A stretch of 64,000 nt of DNA from Buttiauxella sp049686335 (GTDB lineage Bacteria > Pseudomonadota > Gammaproteobacteria > Enterobacterales > Enterobacteriaceae), in NCBI RefSeq assembly GCF_049686335.1, contig NZ_JBAVHX010000034.1, positions 62,001-126,000 on the forward strand, written 5' to 3'. Positions 1 through 8,514 of this stretch are shown here, one piece after another. Each line of letters begins with the position of its first letter. The stretch's first letter is position 1. The notes below the pieces were generated by a model that ran no database searches, had not been told where the DNA came from, and worked only from the letters and a program-made list of their open reading frames with translations. The translations under genes were made by a program, and so were the position numbers.

Positions 1-613
1 CTTCATTGAGCTTGTGGGAGATATAAACACAGGCGATGCCGTGCGCTTGCAGGTCGCGAATAATCCCCAGCAGAACAGCCGTTTCTTGCTCGGTTAACGA
101 AGCGGTTGGCTCATCTAAAATCAGCAGACGCACTTGTTTATTCAATGCCTTAGCAATTTCGACCAGCTGTTGCTGCCCAAGCCCCAGCGACCCCACGCGC
201 GTATCAGGAGAAATATTTAAGCTCACCTGCGCGAGTAGCTTTTGGCAACGAAGCGTCATGCTGTCGTAGTCCAGTACGCCATGCCGCGACATCTCGGCGC
301 CAAGGAAAATATTCTCCAGCACCGTCAAATGCTTAACCAGTGCCAGCTCCTGGTGAATGATCGCAATACCTTTGCGCTCGGTATCGCGGATATGGCTCGC
401 CTGAAGTTTTTCTCCGGCAAACCAAATTTCCCCCTCGTAGCTGCCGAAAGGATAAATCCCGCACAGGACTTTCATCAGCGTGGATTTACCGGAGCCGTTC
501 TCGCCACACAGCGACATCACTTCACCGGAATCAACGGACAGACTGACACTATCAACCGCCTTCACGACGCCGAAAGTCTTGGTGATATTTTTCATTTCCA
601 GTAAACAAGGCAT
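1..613 (-). CDS. xylG: D-xylose ABC transporter, ATP-binding subunit XylG (3' end outside window)
   Basis: This is the first of the two ABC domains of the sugar-type ATPase that powers D-xylose import at the inner membrane with XylF and XylH. Reading from ATG at 613, the protein begins MPCLLEMKNITKTFG. A Walker A motif GENGSGKST, a Q-loop HQELAL, a signature-like SLGLGQQQL, a Walker B LLILDEP and a switch histidine in YISHKL follow in the right order. Only 204 codons are in the window; the second ABC domain lies beyond base 1. It follows xylF on the same strand after 58 bases containing a hairpin, as in the E. coli xylFGH operon. Confidence 0.96.
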   Translation of the reverse strand, partial: MPCLLEMKNITKTFGVVKAVDSVSLSVDSGEVMSLCGENGSGKSTLMKVLCGIYPFGSYEGEIWFAGEKLQASHIRDTERKGIAIIHQELALVKHLTVLENIFLGAEMSRHGVLDYDSMTLRCQKLLAQVSLNISPDTRVGSLGLGQQQLVEIAKALNKQVRLLILDEPTASLTEQETAVLLGIIRDLQAHGIACVYISHKLNE

Positions 614-642
614 AGCGACTCCTTAACCTGTTTTAAGGGTAT

Positions 643-664
643 TGCCCGTGGTAAACCACGGGCG
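643..664 (-). promoter_or_regulatory. Hairpin between xylF and xylG
   Basis: A perfect 8-bp stem with a 4-base loop (arms 644-651 and 656-663) lies just after the xylF stop codon, with no U-tract. It is not a convincing terminator. It probably protects the xylF 3' end or lowers readthrough into xylG, as REP-type hairpins do in E. coli sugar operons. That role is inferred. Confidence 0.6.
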
Positions 665-671
665 CAGTAGG

Positions 672-1670
672 CTATAGCTCGTTTTTCTTATGGAAACCGT
701 CTGCCACAACGGTGCTGTCGATATTGGCTTTATCGACTTCGATTGGGGTCAAAAGGCGTGACGGGACATCTTTAACGCCGTTATTAAGCATGGCATCTGA
801 AGCGGGTTGCTTACCTTCGCCTAATTCCACGGCAATTTCGGCAGCGGTATTCGCAAGCTTGGTGATGGGCTTATAAACCGTCATAGTCTGCGTACCGGCA
901 ATAATACGTTTCACCCCGGCTAAATCTGCGTCCTGGCCGGAAATCGCCACTTTGCCTGCCAGCCCCTGGGCACTTAATGCCTGGATTGCGCCACCTGCCG
1001 TCGCATCGTTTGACGCCACCACTGCATCAATTTTATTGTTATTCGCTGTCAGCGCATTTTCCATGATTTTCAATGCGTTTTCAGGCAACCAACCATCAGC
1101 CCATTGATCGCCGACGACTTTTATTTTCCCGCTATCAATATAGGGTTTTAATACCTTCATCTGCCCTTCGCGGAATAACTTAGCATTATTATCAACAGGT
1201 GAGCCGCCCATCAAAAAATAATTACCAGAAGGGACTTTATTAACAATACTTTGCGCTTGAAGCTCACCGACTTTTTCATTATCAAAGGAAATATAATAAT
1301 CAATATCGGCATTATTAATCATGCGATCGTAAGCTAATACTTTTATCCCCTCTCTTTTGGCTTCCGCAATCACGTTGCTTAATACTTGCCCGTTGTAAGG
1401 AATAATGACCAGCACATCCACACCACGGTTGATCATGTTTTCTATTTGCGACATTTGCGTTTCTTCGTTGCCATTAGCGGACTGAACAAAGACTTTCGCC
1501 CCCAGAGATTCGGCTTTCTTAACAAAAATATCGCGGTCTTTCTGCCAGCGTTCGAGACGTAAATCATCGATTGCCATGCCGATCTTAACTTCTTTTGCGA
1601 TGCTGCAGGTACTGGTTAGAACGAGTGAGGCACACAACGTTAGTAAGAGGTTCTTAATCTTCATTCTCAT
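672..1670 (-). CDS. xylF: D-xylose periplasmic binding protein XylF
   Basis: Periplasmic receptor that delivers D-xylose to XylGH. The N-terminus is a signal peptide (MRMKIKNLLLTLCASLVLTS then CSIAKEVKIG), followed by a pentose-binding type 1 periplasmic fold highly similar to E. coli XylF, including GMAIDDLRLERWQKDR, NMINRGVDVLVIIPYNG and ASNDATAGGAIQALSAQG. The E. coli protein has 330 residues; starting at ATG 1670 gives 332. ATG 1664 (MKIKN) is two codons later and would give exactly 330. I prefer 1670 because the upstream AGG is better spaced. It is the first gene of xylFG(H), transcribed divergently from xylA. Confidence 0.97.
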   Translation of the reverse strand: MRMKIKNLLLTLCASLVLTSTCSIAKEVKIGMAIDDLRLERWQKDRDIFVKKAESLGAKVFVQSANGNEETQMSQIENMINRGVDVLVIIPYNGQVLSNVIAEAKREGIKVLAYDRMINNADIDYYISFDNEKVGELQAQSIVNKVPSGNYFLMGGSPVDNNAKLFREGQMKVLKPYIDSGKIKVVGDQWADGWLPENALKIMENALTANNNKIDAVVASNDATAGGAIQALSAQGLAGKVAISGQDADLAGVKRIIAGTQTMTVYKPITKLANTAAEIAVELGEGKQPASDAMLNNGVKDVPSRLLTPIEVDKANIDSTVVADGFHKKNEL

Positions 1671-2040
1671 TTTTTTATACCTGTGTAGGGTGGGATAAAT
1701 CGGATTAAAAATTATTAACAACTGTTGACCGGGGGAATTGTTATCTGTGATTGCCATTCCAGCAATTACAGATTTTTATCTTCTCATTATGTTTTTTGGT
1801 TTAATTGTTAATTTATGATGGCGATCGTCTTTTAATTTAACAATCTCATTCCTTGCAATATTTATTGGAATAACGCTCGAGATGTTTCTTTGATTAATTT
1901 CAGCCTTTTTTGCGAGGCAGCGCACATTTGAGCATTCTCTTAATCGCAGTGTGAAATAACGTAATTGAGCAAACTCCAGGGAAAATACAGGATGGTTACA
2001 GAATCGCTTACTTGCTATACCAAAAATGACGGAGTCAATT
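1671..2040. promoter_or_regulatory. xylF/xylA divergent regulatory region (XylR and CRP sites)
   Basis: This 370-base region has no gene and separates xylFG from xylAB. The stretch 1909-1971 resembles the E. coli xylA promoter: a CRP-like segment TTGCGAGGCAGCGCACATTT (1910-1929), then two AAT-containing half-sites around TCTTAATCGCAG and GAAATAACGTAATTGAGC, which match the direct repeats bound by XylR. In E. coli, XylR with xylose plus cAMP-CRP activates both directions. The xylF-proximal half is AT-rich, and I could not place its individual sites. The assignment rests on similarity recalled from E. coli, not on a scan. Confidence 0.6.
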
Positions 2041-3363
2041 ATGCAAGCCTATTTCGACCAACTTGAACGTGTACGTTTTGAAGGCCCTAAAACCGCTAAC
2101 CCGCTGGCATTTCGACACTACAACCCAGACGAAATCGTGCTGGGCAAACGTATGGAAGAACACCTGCGTTTTGCTGCTTGTTACTGGCATAACTTCTGTT
2201 GGAATGGGGCAGATATGTTTGGTGCCGGTTCCTTTGAACGTCCGTGGCAGCAAGCAGGCGACGCATTAGGTCTGGCAAAACTAAAAGCGGATGTGGCCTT
2301 CGAATTCTTCCACAAGCTGAACGTTCCGTATTACTGCTTCCACGATGTGGACGTTTCTCCAGAAGGGGCGTCACTGAAAGAGTACCTGAATAATTTCGCG
2401 AAAATGACCGAAGTGCTGGCGCAAAAACAGCAGGAAAGCGGCGTGAAATTGCTGTGGGGTACCGCCAACTGCTTTACCAATCCGCGTTATGGCGCCGGTG
2501 CGGCGACCAGTCCAGACCCGGAAATCTTCTCCTGGGCGGCAACACAAGTCGTTACCGCGATGAATGCGACTCACCAATTGGGTGGCGAAAACTATGTGCT
2601 GTGGGGCGGTCGTGAAGGCTACGAATCCCTGCTCAATACCGATTTGCGTCAGGAGCGTGAGCAAATTGGCCGCTTCTTACAGATGGTGGTTGAGCACAAA
2701 CACAAAATTGGTTTCCGTGGCACGTTGCTTATTGAACCAAAACCGCAAGAACCAACCAAGCATCAATACGATTACGATGTTGCGACGGTCTACGGTTTCC
2801 TGAAGCAGTTTGGTCTGGAAAAAGAGATCAAAGTAAACATTGAAGCGAACCACGCGACACTCGCGGGCCACTCTTTCCATCATGAAATCGCCAGCGCCAT
2901 TGCCCTGGGGATCTTTGGTTCCGTCGATGCCAACCGTGGCGACCCGCAACTGGGTTGGGATACAGACCAGTTCCCGAACAGCGTGGAAGAAAACTCGCTG
3001 ATAATGTACGAAATCCTGAAAGCAGGCGGTTTCACCACGGGCGGCCTGAACTTTGACGCCAAAGTTCGTCGTCAGAGTACCGATAAATATGACCTGTTCT
3101 ATGGCCACATCGGTGCGATGGATGTGATGGCGCTTTCGCTGAAAATTGCTGCACGCATGATTGAAGATGGCGAGCTGGATAAACGCGTTGCGAAGCGTTA
3201 TGCCGGTTGGAATGGTGAACTTGGCCAGCAAATTCTGAAAGGCCAAATGTCACTTTCACAAATTGCGCAGTACGCTGAACAACATGACCTGAATCCGCAG
3301 CATCAGAGCGGTCGCCAGGAGTTGCTGGAAAACCTGGTGAATCATTATCTGTTCGACAAATAA
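2041..3363 (+). CDS. xylA: Xylose isomerase
   Basis: Cytoplasmic enzyme that interconverts D-xylose and D-xylulose, the first step of xylose catabolism. The 440-residue product has the length and nearly the sequence of E. coli XylA. FCFHDVD-type catalytic histidine (YYCFHDVDVSPEG), the metal-binding VLWGGREGYE, LLIEPKPQEPTKHQYD, NIEANHATLAGHSF and SVDANRGDPQLGWDTDQFP motifs are all present. The start at 2041 (MQAYFDQ) matches E. coli and has GGAG about 7 bases upstream; an in-frame ATG at 2026 would add five residues and has no clear Shine-Dalgarno sequence. It is followed by xylB after a REP-filled gap of 175 bases. Confidence 0.98.
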   Translation: MQAYFDQLERVRFEGPKTANPLAFRHYNPDEIVLGKRMEEHLRFAACYWHNFCWNGADMFGAGSFERPWQQAGDALGLAKLKADVAFEFFHKLNVPYYCFHDVDVSPEGASLKEYLNNFAKMTEVLAQKQQESGVKLLWGTANCFTNPRYGAGAATSPDPEIFSWAATQVVTAMNATHQLGGENYVLWGGREGYESLLNTDLRQEREQIGRFLQMVVEHKHKIGFRGTLLIEPKPQEPTKHQYDYDVATVYGFLKQFGLEKEIKVNIEANHATLAGHSFHHEIASAIALGIFGSVDANRGDPQLGWDTDQFPNSVEENSLIMYEILKAGGFTTGGLNFDAKVRRQSTDKYDLFYGHIGAMDVMALSLKIAARMIEDGELDKRVAKRYAGWNGELGQQILKGQMSLSQIAQYAEQHDLNPQHQSGRQELLENLVNHYLFDK

Positions 3364-3386
3364 ATTTAAGCCATGACCAATGTGGT

Positions 3387-3503
3387 GGGTGGCGCTAACG
3401 CTTATCCACCCTACGAAATACTTTTGTAGGTCGGGCAAGCGTAGCACCCCCGACAATGCTGTTGCAAAAGGGTGGATGACGCTAACGCTCATCCACCCTA
3501 CTA
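3387..3503. repeat. REP-type palindrome cluster between xylA and xylB
   Basis: There are three imperfect palindromes here (about 3390-3413, 3426-3456 and 3470-3503). Each has the GGTGGAT...ATCCACC or GTCGGGCAAGCG...CGAC pattern found repeatedly in this window. They lie inside the xylAB transcript and may separate xylA from xylB expression. The gap is larger than the one I recall for E. coli. Confidence 0.75.
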
Positions 3504-3538
3504 TTTCGAAACCAAACCTCTTGCAAGGAACGGCCACT

Positions 3539-4993
3539 ATGTATATCGGAATCGATCTCGGCACCTCGGGTGTTAAAGCGATTTTGCTCGGAGAGCAAGG
3601 CGAGGTGCTGGCAACACGCACTGAAACGCTGACGGTGTCTCGTCCGCATCCGTTATGGTCGGAGCAAGATCCAGAGCACTGGTGGCAAGCAACAGACCGT
3701 GCCATGAAAGCACTCGGCGAACAGCATTCTCTAAAGGATGTAAAAGCGCTGGGGATTGCGGGGCAAATGCACGGCGCAACATTACTGGATAACCAGCAGA
3801 ACGTTTTACGCCCGGCGATTTTGTGGAACGACGGACGTTGTGGAGAAGAGTGCGCCTTGCTGGAAGCAAGCGTACCGAACTCTCGTGAAATTACTGGCAA
3901 CCTGATGATGCCGGGCTTTACCGCGCCAAAACTGCTTTGGGTGAAGCGCCACGAGCCTGAGGTTTTCGCGCAGATCGATAAAGTGCTGTTACCGAAGGAT
4001 TATCTGCGATTGCGGATGTGCGGTGTTTTTGCCAGCGATATGTCCGATGCGGCAGGCACCATGTGGCTGGATGTGGCGAAGCGAGACTGGAGCGATAAAA
4101 TGCTCGATGCATGTCAGTTGAGCCGCAAGCAAATGCCTGATTTATACGAAGGATGTGAAGTTACCGGCAACTTGAAAGCCGATGTCGCACAGGCGTGGAA
4201 TATGCCTGCAGTACCGGTAGTGGCAGGCGGTGGCGATAACGCCGCGGGTGCCGTCGGTGTCGGCATGATGGATATTGGGCAGGCGATGTTATCGCTGGGT
4301 ACCTCAGGCGTTTACTTCGCGGTCAGCGATGGTTTTCGCAGTAAACCGGAAAGTGCCGTCCACAGCTTCTGCCACGCTTTACCCGATCGCTGGCATCTCA
4401 TGTCGGTGATGCTTAGCGCCGCATCGTGTCTCGATTGGGCCGCGAAATTAACGGGCCTGGGTAGCGTTCCGGCATTGCTGGAAGCCGCTGAAAATTCTAA
4501 TGACGATGCGGGAGATGTCTGGTTCCTGCCGTATCTGTCTGGTGAGCGCACTCCGCACAATAATCCGCAAGCAAAAGGCGTTTTCTTTGGCCTGACTCAT
4601 CAGCATGGACCAGCAGAACTGGCTCGCGCAGTGCTGGAAGGTGTGGGTTATGCATTAGCGGACGGGATGGATGTGGTGCATTCGTGCGGAGTCACGCCGC
4701 AAAGTGTCACGCTGATTGGAGGCGGTGCGCGTAGCCCGTACTGGCGGCAAATGCTGGCGGATATCAGTGGGCAAACGCTGGATTATCGTACGGGTGGGGA
4801 TGTCGGTCCGGCGCTTGGCGCGGCTCGTCTGGCGCAAATCGCGATGTCGCCGGAGAAACCTCTACAAGCGTTGCTGCCGCAGTTACCGCTTGAGCAACAA
4901 CATAAGCCAGACATGGCACGACATGAGCGCTATCAAGGGCGTCGTAAAGTGTTTAACCAGATTTATCAGCAGTTGTTGCCGCTGATGTCGTGA
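3539..4993 (+). CDS. xylB: Xylulokinase
   Basis: ATP-dependent phosphorylation of D-xylulose to xylulose-5-phosphate, feeding the pentose phosphate pathway. It is a 484-residue FGGY-family kinase, the same length as E. coli XylB. The N-terminal phosphate-binding GIDLGTSGVKAIL, the catalytic region GIAGQMHGATLLD with ILWNDGR, and the C-terminal FGGY signature regions (LPYLSGERTPHN and LIGGGARSPYWRQMLADI) are visible. ATG 3539 follows AAGGAA; upstream in-frame codons run through REP sequence and are not coding. It is the second gene of xylAB. Confidence 0.98.
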   Translation: MYIGIDLGTSGVKAILLGEQGEVLATRTETLTVSRPHPLWSEQDPEHWWQATDRAMKALGEQHSLKDVKALGIAGQMHGATLLDNQQNVLRPAILWNDGRCGEECALLEASVPNSREITGNLMMPGFTAPKLLWVKRHEPEVFAQIDKVLLPKDYLRLRMCGVFASDMSDAAGTMWLDVAKRDWSDKMLDACQLSRKQMPDLYEGCEVTGNLKADVAQAWNMPAVPVVAGGGDNAAGAVGVGMMDIGQAMLSLGTSGVYFAVSDGFRSKPESAVHSFCHALPDRWHLMSVMLSAASCLDWAAKLTGLGSVPALLEAAENSNDDAGDVWFLPYLSGERTPHNNPQAKGVFFGLTHQHGPAELARAVLEGVGYALADGMDVVHSCGVTPQSVTLIGGGARSPYWRQMLADISGQTLDYRTGGDVGPALGAARLAQIAMSPEKPLQALLPQLPLEQQHKPDMARHERYQGRRKVFNQIYQQLLPLMS

Positions 4994-5013
4994 GTTTTAT
5001 CTCTTCAAAAGCA

Positions 5014-5039
5014 TGACGCTCTGGGTTTCCAGAGCGTCA
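5014..5039 (+). terminator. Hairpin after xylB
   Basis: A perfect 11-bp stem with a GTTT loop (TGACGCTCTGG / CCAGAGCGTCA) lies 20 bases after the xylB stop. The U-tract is poor (GATTAATG), so it is either a weak intrinsic terminator or a 3'-end stabiliser. Confidence 0.6.
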
Positions 5040-5044
5040 GATTA

Positions 5045-5212
5045 ATGTCGGATGACGCTGCGCTTATCCGACCTACGAATGCCATCATATAATCGTCATT
5101 ACGCAGCCGTAGGGTGGATAAGCGCAGCGCTTATCCGACCTACAAATGCCATCATACAATCGTCATTACGCAGCCGTAGGGTGGATAAGCGCAGCGTCAT
5201 CCACCATTCAAT
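5045..5212. repeat. REP array between convergent xylB and gntU
   Basis: REP-type palindromes (GTCGGATGACGCTGCGCTTATCCGAC and GTAGGGTGGATAAGCGC variants) are arranged with a 67-base period: the segment GCCATCAT starts at 5081 and again at 5148. The block ends one base before the gntU stop codon. It fills the junction between the xyl and gnt blocks, which are not neighbours in E. coli. Confidence 0.85.
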
Positions 5213-5213
5213 C

Positions 5214-6554
5214 TCAGGACAACAGCGAGAAGGCAATCATCCCGACAATCGCACCGGTGGTGCCCAGGATGGTTTCCATCATGGTCCAGGTTTTCAGGGT
5301 TTGCGCTTCTGTGGCACCGGTAAATTTACCGAATAACCAGAAACCCGCATCGTTAACGTGACTCACAACGATAGAACCGCCTGCGATACAAATAGACAAT
5401 GCTGCCATTTGTGCACCACTGTAATTAAGCTGTTCGATAACCGGCATCACCAGGCCAACTGCGGTCAAACACGCCACGGTTGCAGAACCCTGGATAATAC
5501 GCACCGCTGCCGCCAGCACGAAGCAGGTCACCGCAATCGGCAAGCCCAGGCCTGTCAGCGCTTCGCCCAGTGCCGGGCCAACACCTGAATCCACCAGCAC
5601 TTGTTTGAACACGCCACCCGCACCGATAACCAGCAGGATGATGCCCGCTGGTTGCAGCGCGTGGCCACAGATTTCCATCACCTTCTCTTTCGCCATACCC
5701 TGACGATACGCCAGACCGTAAATTGCCACCAGGCAGGCAACCAGAATCGCGGTGAACGGGTGGCCGATAAATTCAAGCCATTCATACAATGTGGAACCTT
5801 GCTCAACGAAACGCGCGGCGATGGTTTTCATTCCCACCAACACCAGCGGCAGCAGGATCAGCGAAAGGCTGAAACCGAACGATGGCAGCTTACCTTCGCC
5901 CAGATGCGGCTCGGTGATGTCGTCAGGAATATGCAGCTCGACGTATTTGCTGATGAAGTTACCAAACAGCGGCCCGGCAATAATCATGCTCGGAATGGCA
6001 GCGCACAGGCCCAACAGGATCATCCAGCCAAAATCGGCATGCATCTGGGAGGCCAGCAACATCGGCGCAGGCCCTGGCAGCAGAAATGCCGCAGCGGCTG
6101 CGACGCCCGCAAACAGAGGAATAACCAGTTTAACGAGGTTAGTGCCGGTATGGCGCGCCATAGAAAAGGCCACACTGATCAGCAGCACAATGGCGACTTC
6201 GAAGAACAGCGGCAGCGCGCAAATCAGACCTGCCAGGCCAATCGCATAATGCGCGCGGCTGTGACCAAAAGACTTCAGCATTTTGACCGCAATCTGGTCT
6301 ACCGCGCCGGTTTCATGAAGGATCTTGCCAAACATCGCCCCGAGCGCGACCACGATAGCCAGAAAGCCGAGCGTGCCGCCCATCCCTTTTTCCATGGTTG
6401 CCGCGATTTTATCTAGCGGCATGCCGGAAAATATCCCTGCACCAATGGAAACTACCATCAAAGCCACGAAAGCGTGCATACGCGCCTTCATCACTAAAAA
6501 TAACAACAGTAAAACTGACCCAACAGCAGTTAAAACAAGCGTTAATGTACTCAC
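5214..6554 (-). CDS. gntU: Low-affinity gluconate permease GntU
   Basis: Inner-membrane gluconate:H+ symporter of the GntP family, 446 residues, almost identical to E. coli GntU. It is strongly hydrophobic throughout. Recognisable segments include KGMGGTLGFLAIVVALGAMFG, ALPLFFEVAIVLLISVAF, FLLPGPAPMLLASQ and SHVNDAGFWLFGKF. It starts with GTG at 6554, whose first G is also the last base of the gntK stop codon TAG, so translation is probably coupled to gntK. Its 3' end abuts the REP array. Confidence 0.97.
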   Translation of the reverse strand: MSTLTLVLTAVGSVLLLLFLVMKARMHAFVALMVVSIGAGIFSGMPLDKIAATMEKGMGGTLGFLAIVVALGAMFGKILHETGAVDQIAVKMLKSFGHSRAHYAIGLAGLICALPLFFEVAIVLLISVAFSMARHTGTNLVKLVIPLFAGVAAAAAFLLPGPAPMLLASQMHADFGWMILLGLCAAIPSMIIAGPLFGNFISKYVELHIPDDITEPHLGEGKLPSFGFSLSLILLPLVLVGMKTIAARFVEQGSTLYEWLEFIGHPFTAILVACLVAIYGLAYRQGMAKEKVMEICGHALQPAGIILLVIGAGGVFKQVLVDSGVGPALGEALTGLGLPIAVTCFVLAAAVRIIQGSATVACLTAVGLVMPVIEQLNYSGAQMAALSICIAGGSIVVSHVNDAGFWLFGKFTGATEAQTLKTWTMMETILGTTGAIVGMIAFSLLS

Positions 6555-7084
6555 TACACTCGGCCTTTATTAATCACATCAATAGTGCTGGCCACCACGC
6601 CTTCAAGCGTCTGGTCGATATCCACTACGACAACATCCGGTTCGTCTGACTGAGGTTCTTGCAACGTTTCGAACTGCGTCACCAGCATCTGCGTTTTAAA
6701 GAAGTGGCCTTTACGCGCTTTCAGACGGTTTTCAATCACCTCGAAATCGCCTTTCATGTAGATGAAAGAGAGATTCGGATTACCCTCGCGTAATTGGTCG
6801 CGATAGACTTTTTTCAGGGCGGAGCAAACAATCAGGGAGACTTTGTTGGTGCGCTGCATAGCGAAAGCCGCATCGTTTAAGGCTTGCAGCCACGGCTTGC
6901 GATCTTCATCGTTGAGTGGCTCACCGGAGGCCATTTTCATGATGTTGCAACGGGGGTGCAGGAAATCGCCGTCAAGAAATGCCGCGTTGAGTTGGTGTGC
7001 AACTTCGCTTGCGACAGCAGATTTACCGCTGCCAGAGACGCCCATCAGGACGTAGATGTGGTGGTCATGGTTGGTAGTACTCAT
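6554..7084 (-). CDS. gntK: Gluconate kinase GntK
   Basis: Phosphorylates gluconate to 6-phosphogluconate, the entry into the Entner-Doudoroff and pentose phosphate pathways. The 176-residue product has a P-loop (VLMGVSGSGKSAVASEVA) and the family segments DGDFLHPRCNIMKMASGEPLNDEDRKPWL and CSALKKVYRDQLR, all as in E. coli GntK. ATG 7084 is preceded by GGAG. An ERIC element begins only about 17 bases upstream, so the element is part of the 5' leader. gntK and gntU form an operon controlled by GntR. Confidence 0.97.
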   Translation of the reverse strand: MSTTNHDHHIYVLMGVSGSGKSAVASEVAHQLNAAFLDGDFLHPRCNIMKMASGEPLNDEDRKPWLQALNDAAFAMQRTNKVSLIVCSALKKVYRDQLREGNPNLSFIYMKGDFEVIENRLKARKGHFFKTQMLVTQFETLQEPQSDEPDVVVVDIDQTLEGVVASTIDVINKGRV

Positions 7085-7101
7085 AGCGAAGCTCCGACTG
7101 T

Positions 7102-7224
7102 TATACCCTTCATACTTCAAGCTGCATCTTTGTTGGCTGCATTCACTGGTCCGAATCACTTAGTTACTAAGCTCATCGGAACTCCTTCACTTGCCGCCGC
7201 GATGCAACTCGAATTATTTTGGGA
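7102..7224. repeat. ERIC element in the gntK leader
   Basis: ERIC (IRU) element of about 123 bases: it has the outer arms ACCCTTCATACTTCAAGC and the complementary ATGCAACTCGAATTATTT, with the diverged central AACTCC/GGAGTT and TTAGTTACTAAG core. It lies between the GntR operator region and the gntK ribosome-binding site, so it will be transcribed as a large hairpin in the leader. Confidence 0.85.
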
Positions 7225-7228
7225 ATAT

Positions 7229-7344
7229 TGAAATTGTTACGGGTAACTGTTATCGGTAACATTGTCTAAGCTGACTGCGCAATAAGCAATAACCATTAGC
7301 TTGCAAAGCGTATAACTGTGAACTAAATCAAAAAAACACTGCCA
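7229..7344 (-). promoter_or_regulatory. gntKU control region: two GntR operators and a CRP site
   Basis: Two dyads lie side by side: GTTACGGGTAAC (7235-7246) and GTTATCGGTAAC (7249-7260). They match the ATGTTACC-type gluconate operators bound by GntR in E. coli. A CRP site TGTGA-N6-TCAAA is at 7317-7332. Gluconate relieves GntR repression and CRP activates under glucose limitation. The -35 and -10 elements could not be placed with certainty. Confidence 0.75.
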
Positions 7345-7467
7345 TTCCCCCTAAATAAATCGAGGTGCAGGAAGGCAGCAAGACCGTAAGTCCCCTGGAA
7401 CATAGATGACTATGTGACTGGGCCGAATATTGCCAACGCACCTGCACCTTGAAGAATGACGGGGGAA
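7345..7467. repeat. ERIC element abutting the gntR stop codon
   Basis: Diverged ERIC: the arms TTCCCCCTAAATAAATCGAGG and CCTTGAAGAATGACGGGGGAA flank a core with CCCTGGAACATAGATGACTATGTGACTGGG. The right end touches the gntR stop codon (TAA at 7468-7470 on the minus strand). Confidence 0.75.
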
Positions 7468-8463
7468 TTAAATTGAGCCGCCCGGTGACAACGTAAAGCC
7501 TAAATCTAACCTCTGCGGCGTGACGGTTTCGCCGCGAATTCTCGCCAGCAATCGTTCAGCACCAATACGCCCCATACGCTCACGCGGCGTTAATACGCTG
7601 GCAAGGCGGGGCTCCATAACCTGGCCAATGTCGTGACCATGGAAACCGGCAATCGCCATATCCTGCGGAATACTCAGCCCCTGGCGTTGGCATTCAAATG
7701 CCGCGCCGATGGCTAAGTCATCGTTTGTACAGAAGATACTGTCGAGCTGCGGATATTCACGACGCGCCTGGCGGAACAGTTCGATACCGGTGGAATAAGA
7801 CGAAGATTGTTCAACCATCACGCTGTACGGCACCAGACCCGCGTCAAGCATCGCTTGCTCGTAGCCTTTTTTCTTAATCACGGTACGCTCATCCAGACGA
7901 GCCCCAAGATAAGCCACGTGGCGGTGCCCGCGAGCAATAATCGCGGCAGTCATCTGGCGCGCGGCTTCGAAGTTGTCGAACCCTACGGCGATATCGAGAC
8001 AAGGAGAAATGCTGTCCATCAGTTCCACGACGGGAATACCTGCCACCTCAATCATTTTCAACGTGCGCGGGGTATGGGTACGTTCAGTGAGGATCAGACC
8101 GTCGATATTCCAGGAAAGCATTGATTCCAGACGCTCTTCTTCTAACTCCGGTTTATAACCGTAGTGAGCGAGCATGGTCTGGTAGCCGTAAGCATCAATC
8201 ACGTTTTCAATGCCACGCAGCACTTCCGCGAAAACCTGGTTGGTTAGCGAAGGCAGTAACACGCCGATGGCGCGACTTGTTGAGTTGGAAAGAATGTCTG
8301 GAGCACGGTTGGGGATATAGCCAAGTTCATCAAGGGCTGCGGCAATTTTTACCTGTAACGCGGCTGAAACCTGATCAGGGTTACGTAAAAAACGACTGAC
8401 CGTCATTTTGGTTATGCCAACGCGGTCTGCAACGTCCTGTAATACCGGTCTTTTCTTTTTCAT
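7468..8463 (-). CDS. gntR: Gluconate operon repressor GntR
   Basis: LacI/GalR-family repressor that binds gluconate and controls gntKU. The N-terminal helix-turn-helix (LQDVADRVGITKMTVSRFLR, residues about 7-26) and hinge (GYIPNRAPDILSN) precede a periplasmic-binding-protein-like effector domain (VLLPSLTNQVFAEVL, CTNDDLAIGAAFECQ, IAGFHGHDIG). At 331 residues it equals E. coli GntR. ATG 8463 (MKKKRPVLQ) is chosen by homology; in-frame ATG 8493 would add ten residues. It lies upstream of gntK on the same strand, separated by two ERICs and the operators. Confidence 0.97.
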   Translation of the reverse strand: MKKKRPVLQDVADRVGITKMTVSRFLRNPDQVSAALQVKIAAALDELGYIPNRAPDILSNSTSRAIGVLLPSLTNQVFAEVLRGIENVIDAYGYQTMLAHYGYKPELEEERLESMLSWNIDGLILTERTHTPRTLKMIEVAGIPVVELMDSISPCLDIAVGFDNFEAARQMTAAIIARGHRHVAYLGARLDERTVIKKKGYEQAMLDAGLVPYSVMVEQSSSYSTGIELFRQARREYPQLDSIFCTNDDLAIGAAFECQRQGLSIPQDMAIAGFHGHDIGQVMEPRLASVLTPRERMGRIGAERLLARIRGETVTPQRLDLGFTLSPGGSI

Positions 8464-8514
8464 TGTCTGGCTGTGTGAGTTGACTATCGACAACGAAGTT
8501 TAGCACGGACAAAG

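Noticed and set aside
5045..5212. Insertion sequence remnant at the xylB-gntU junction
   Set aside because: No transposase coding or IS inverted repeats; the sequence consists of REP palindromes only.
5601..6416. 271-residue open frame antisense to gntU
   Set aside because: Shadow of the GntU coding sequence; Gln/Arg/His-rich composition is typical of the reverse of a membrane protein gene.
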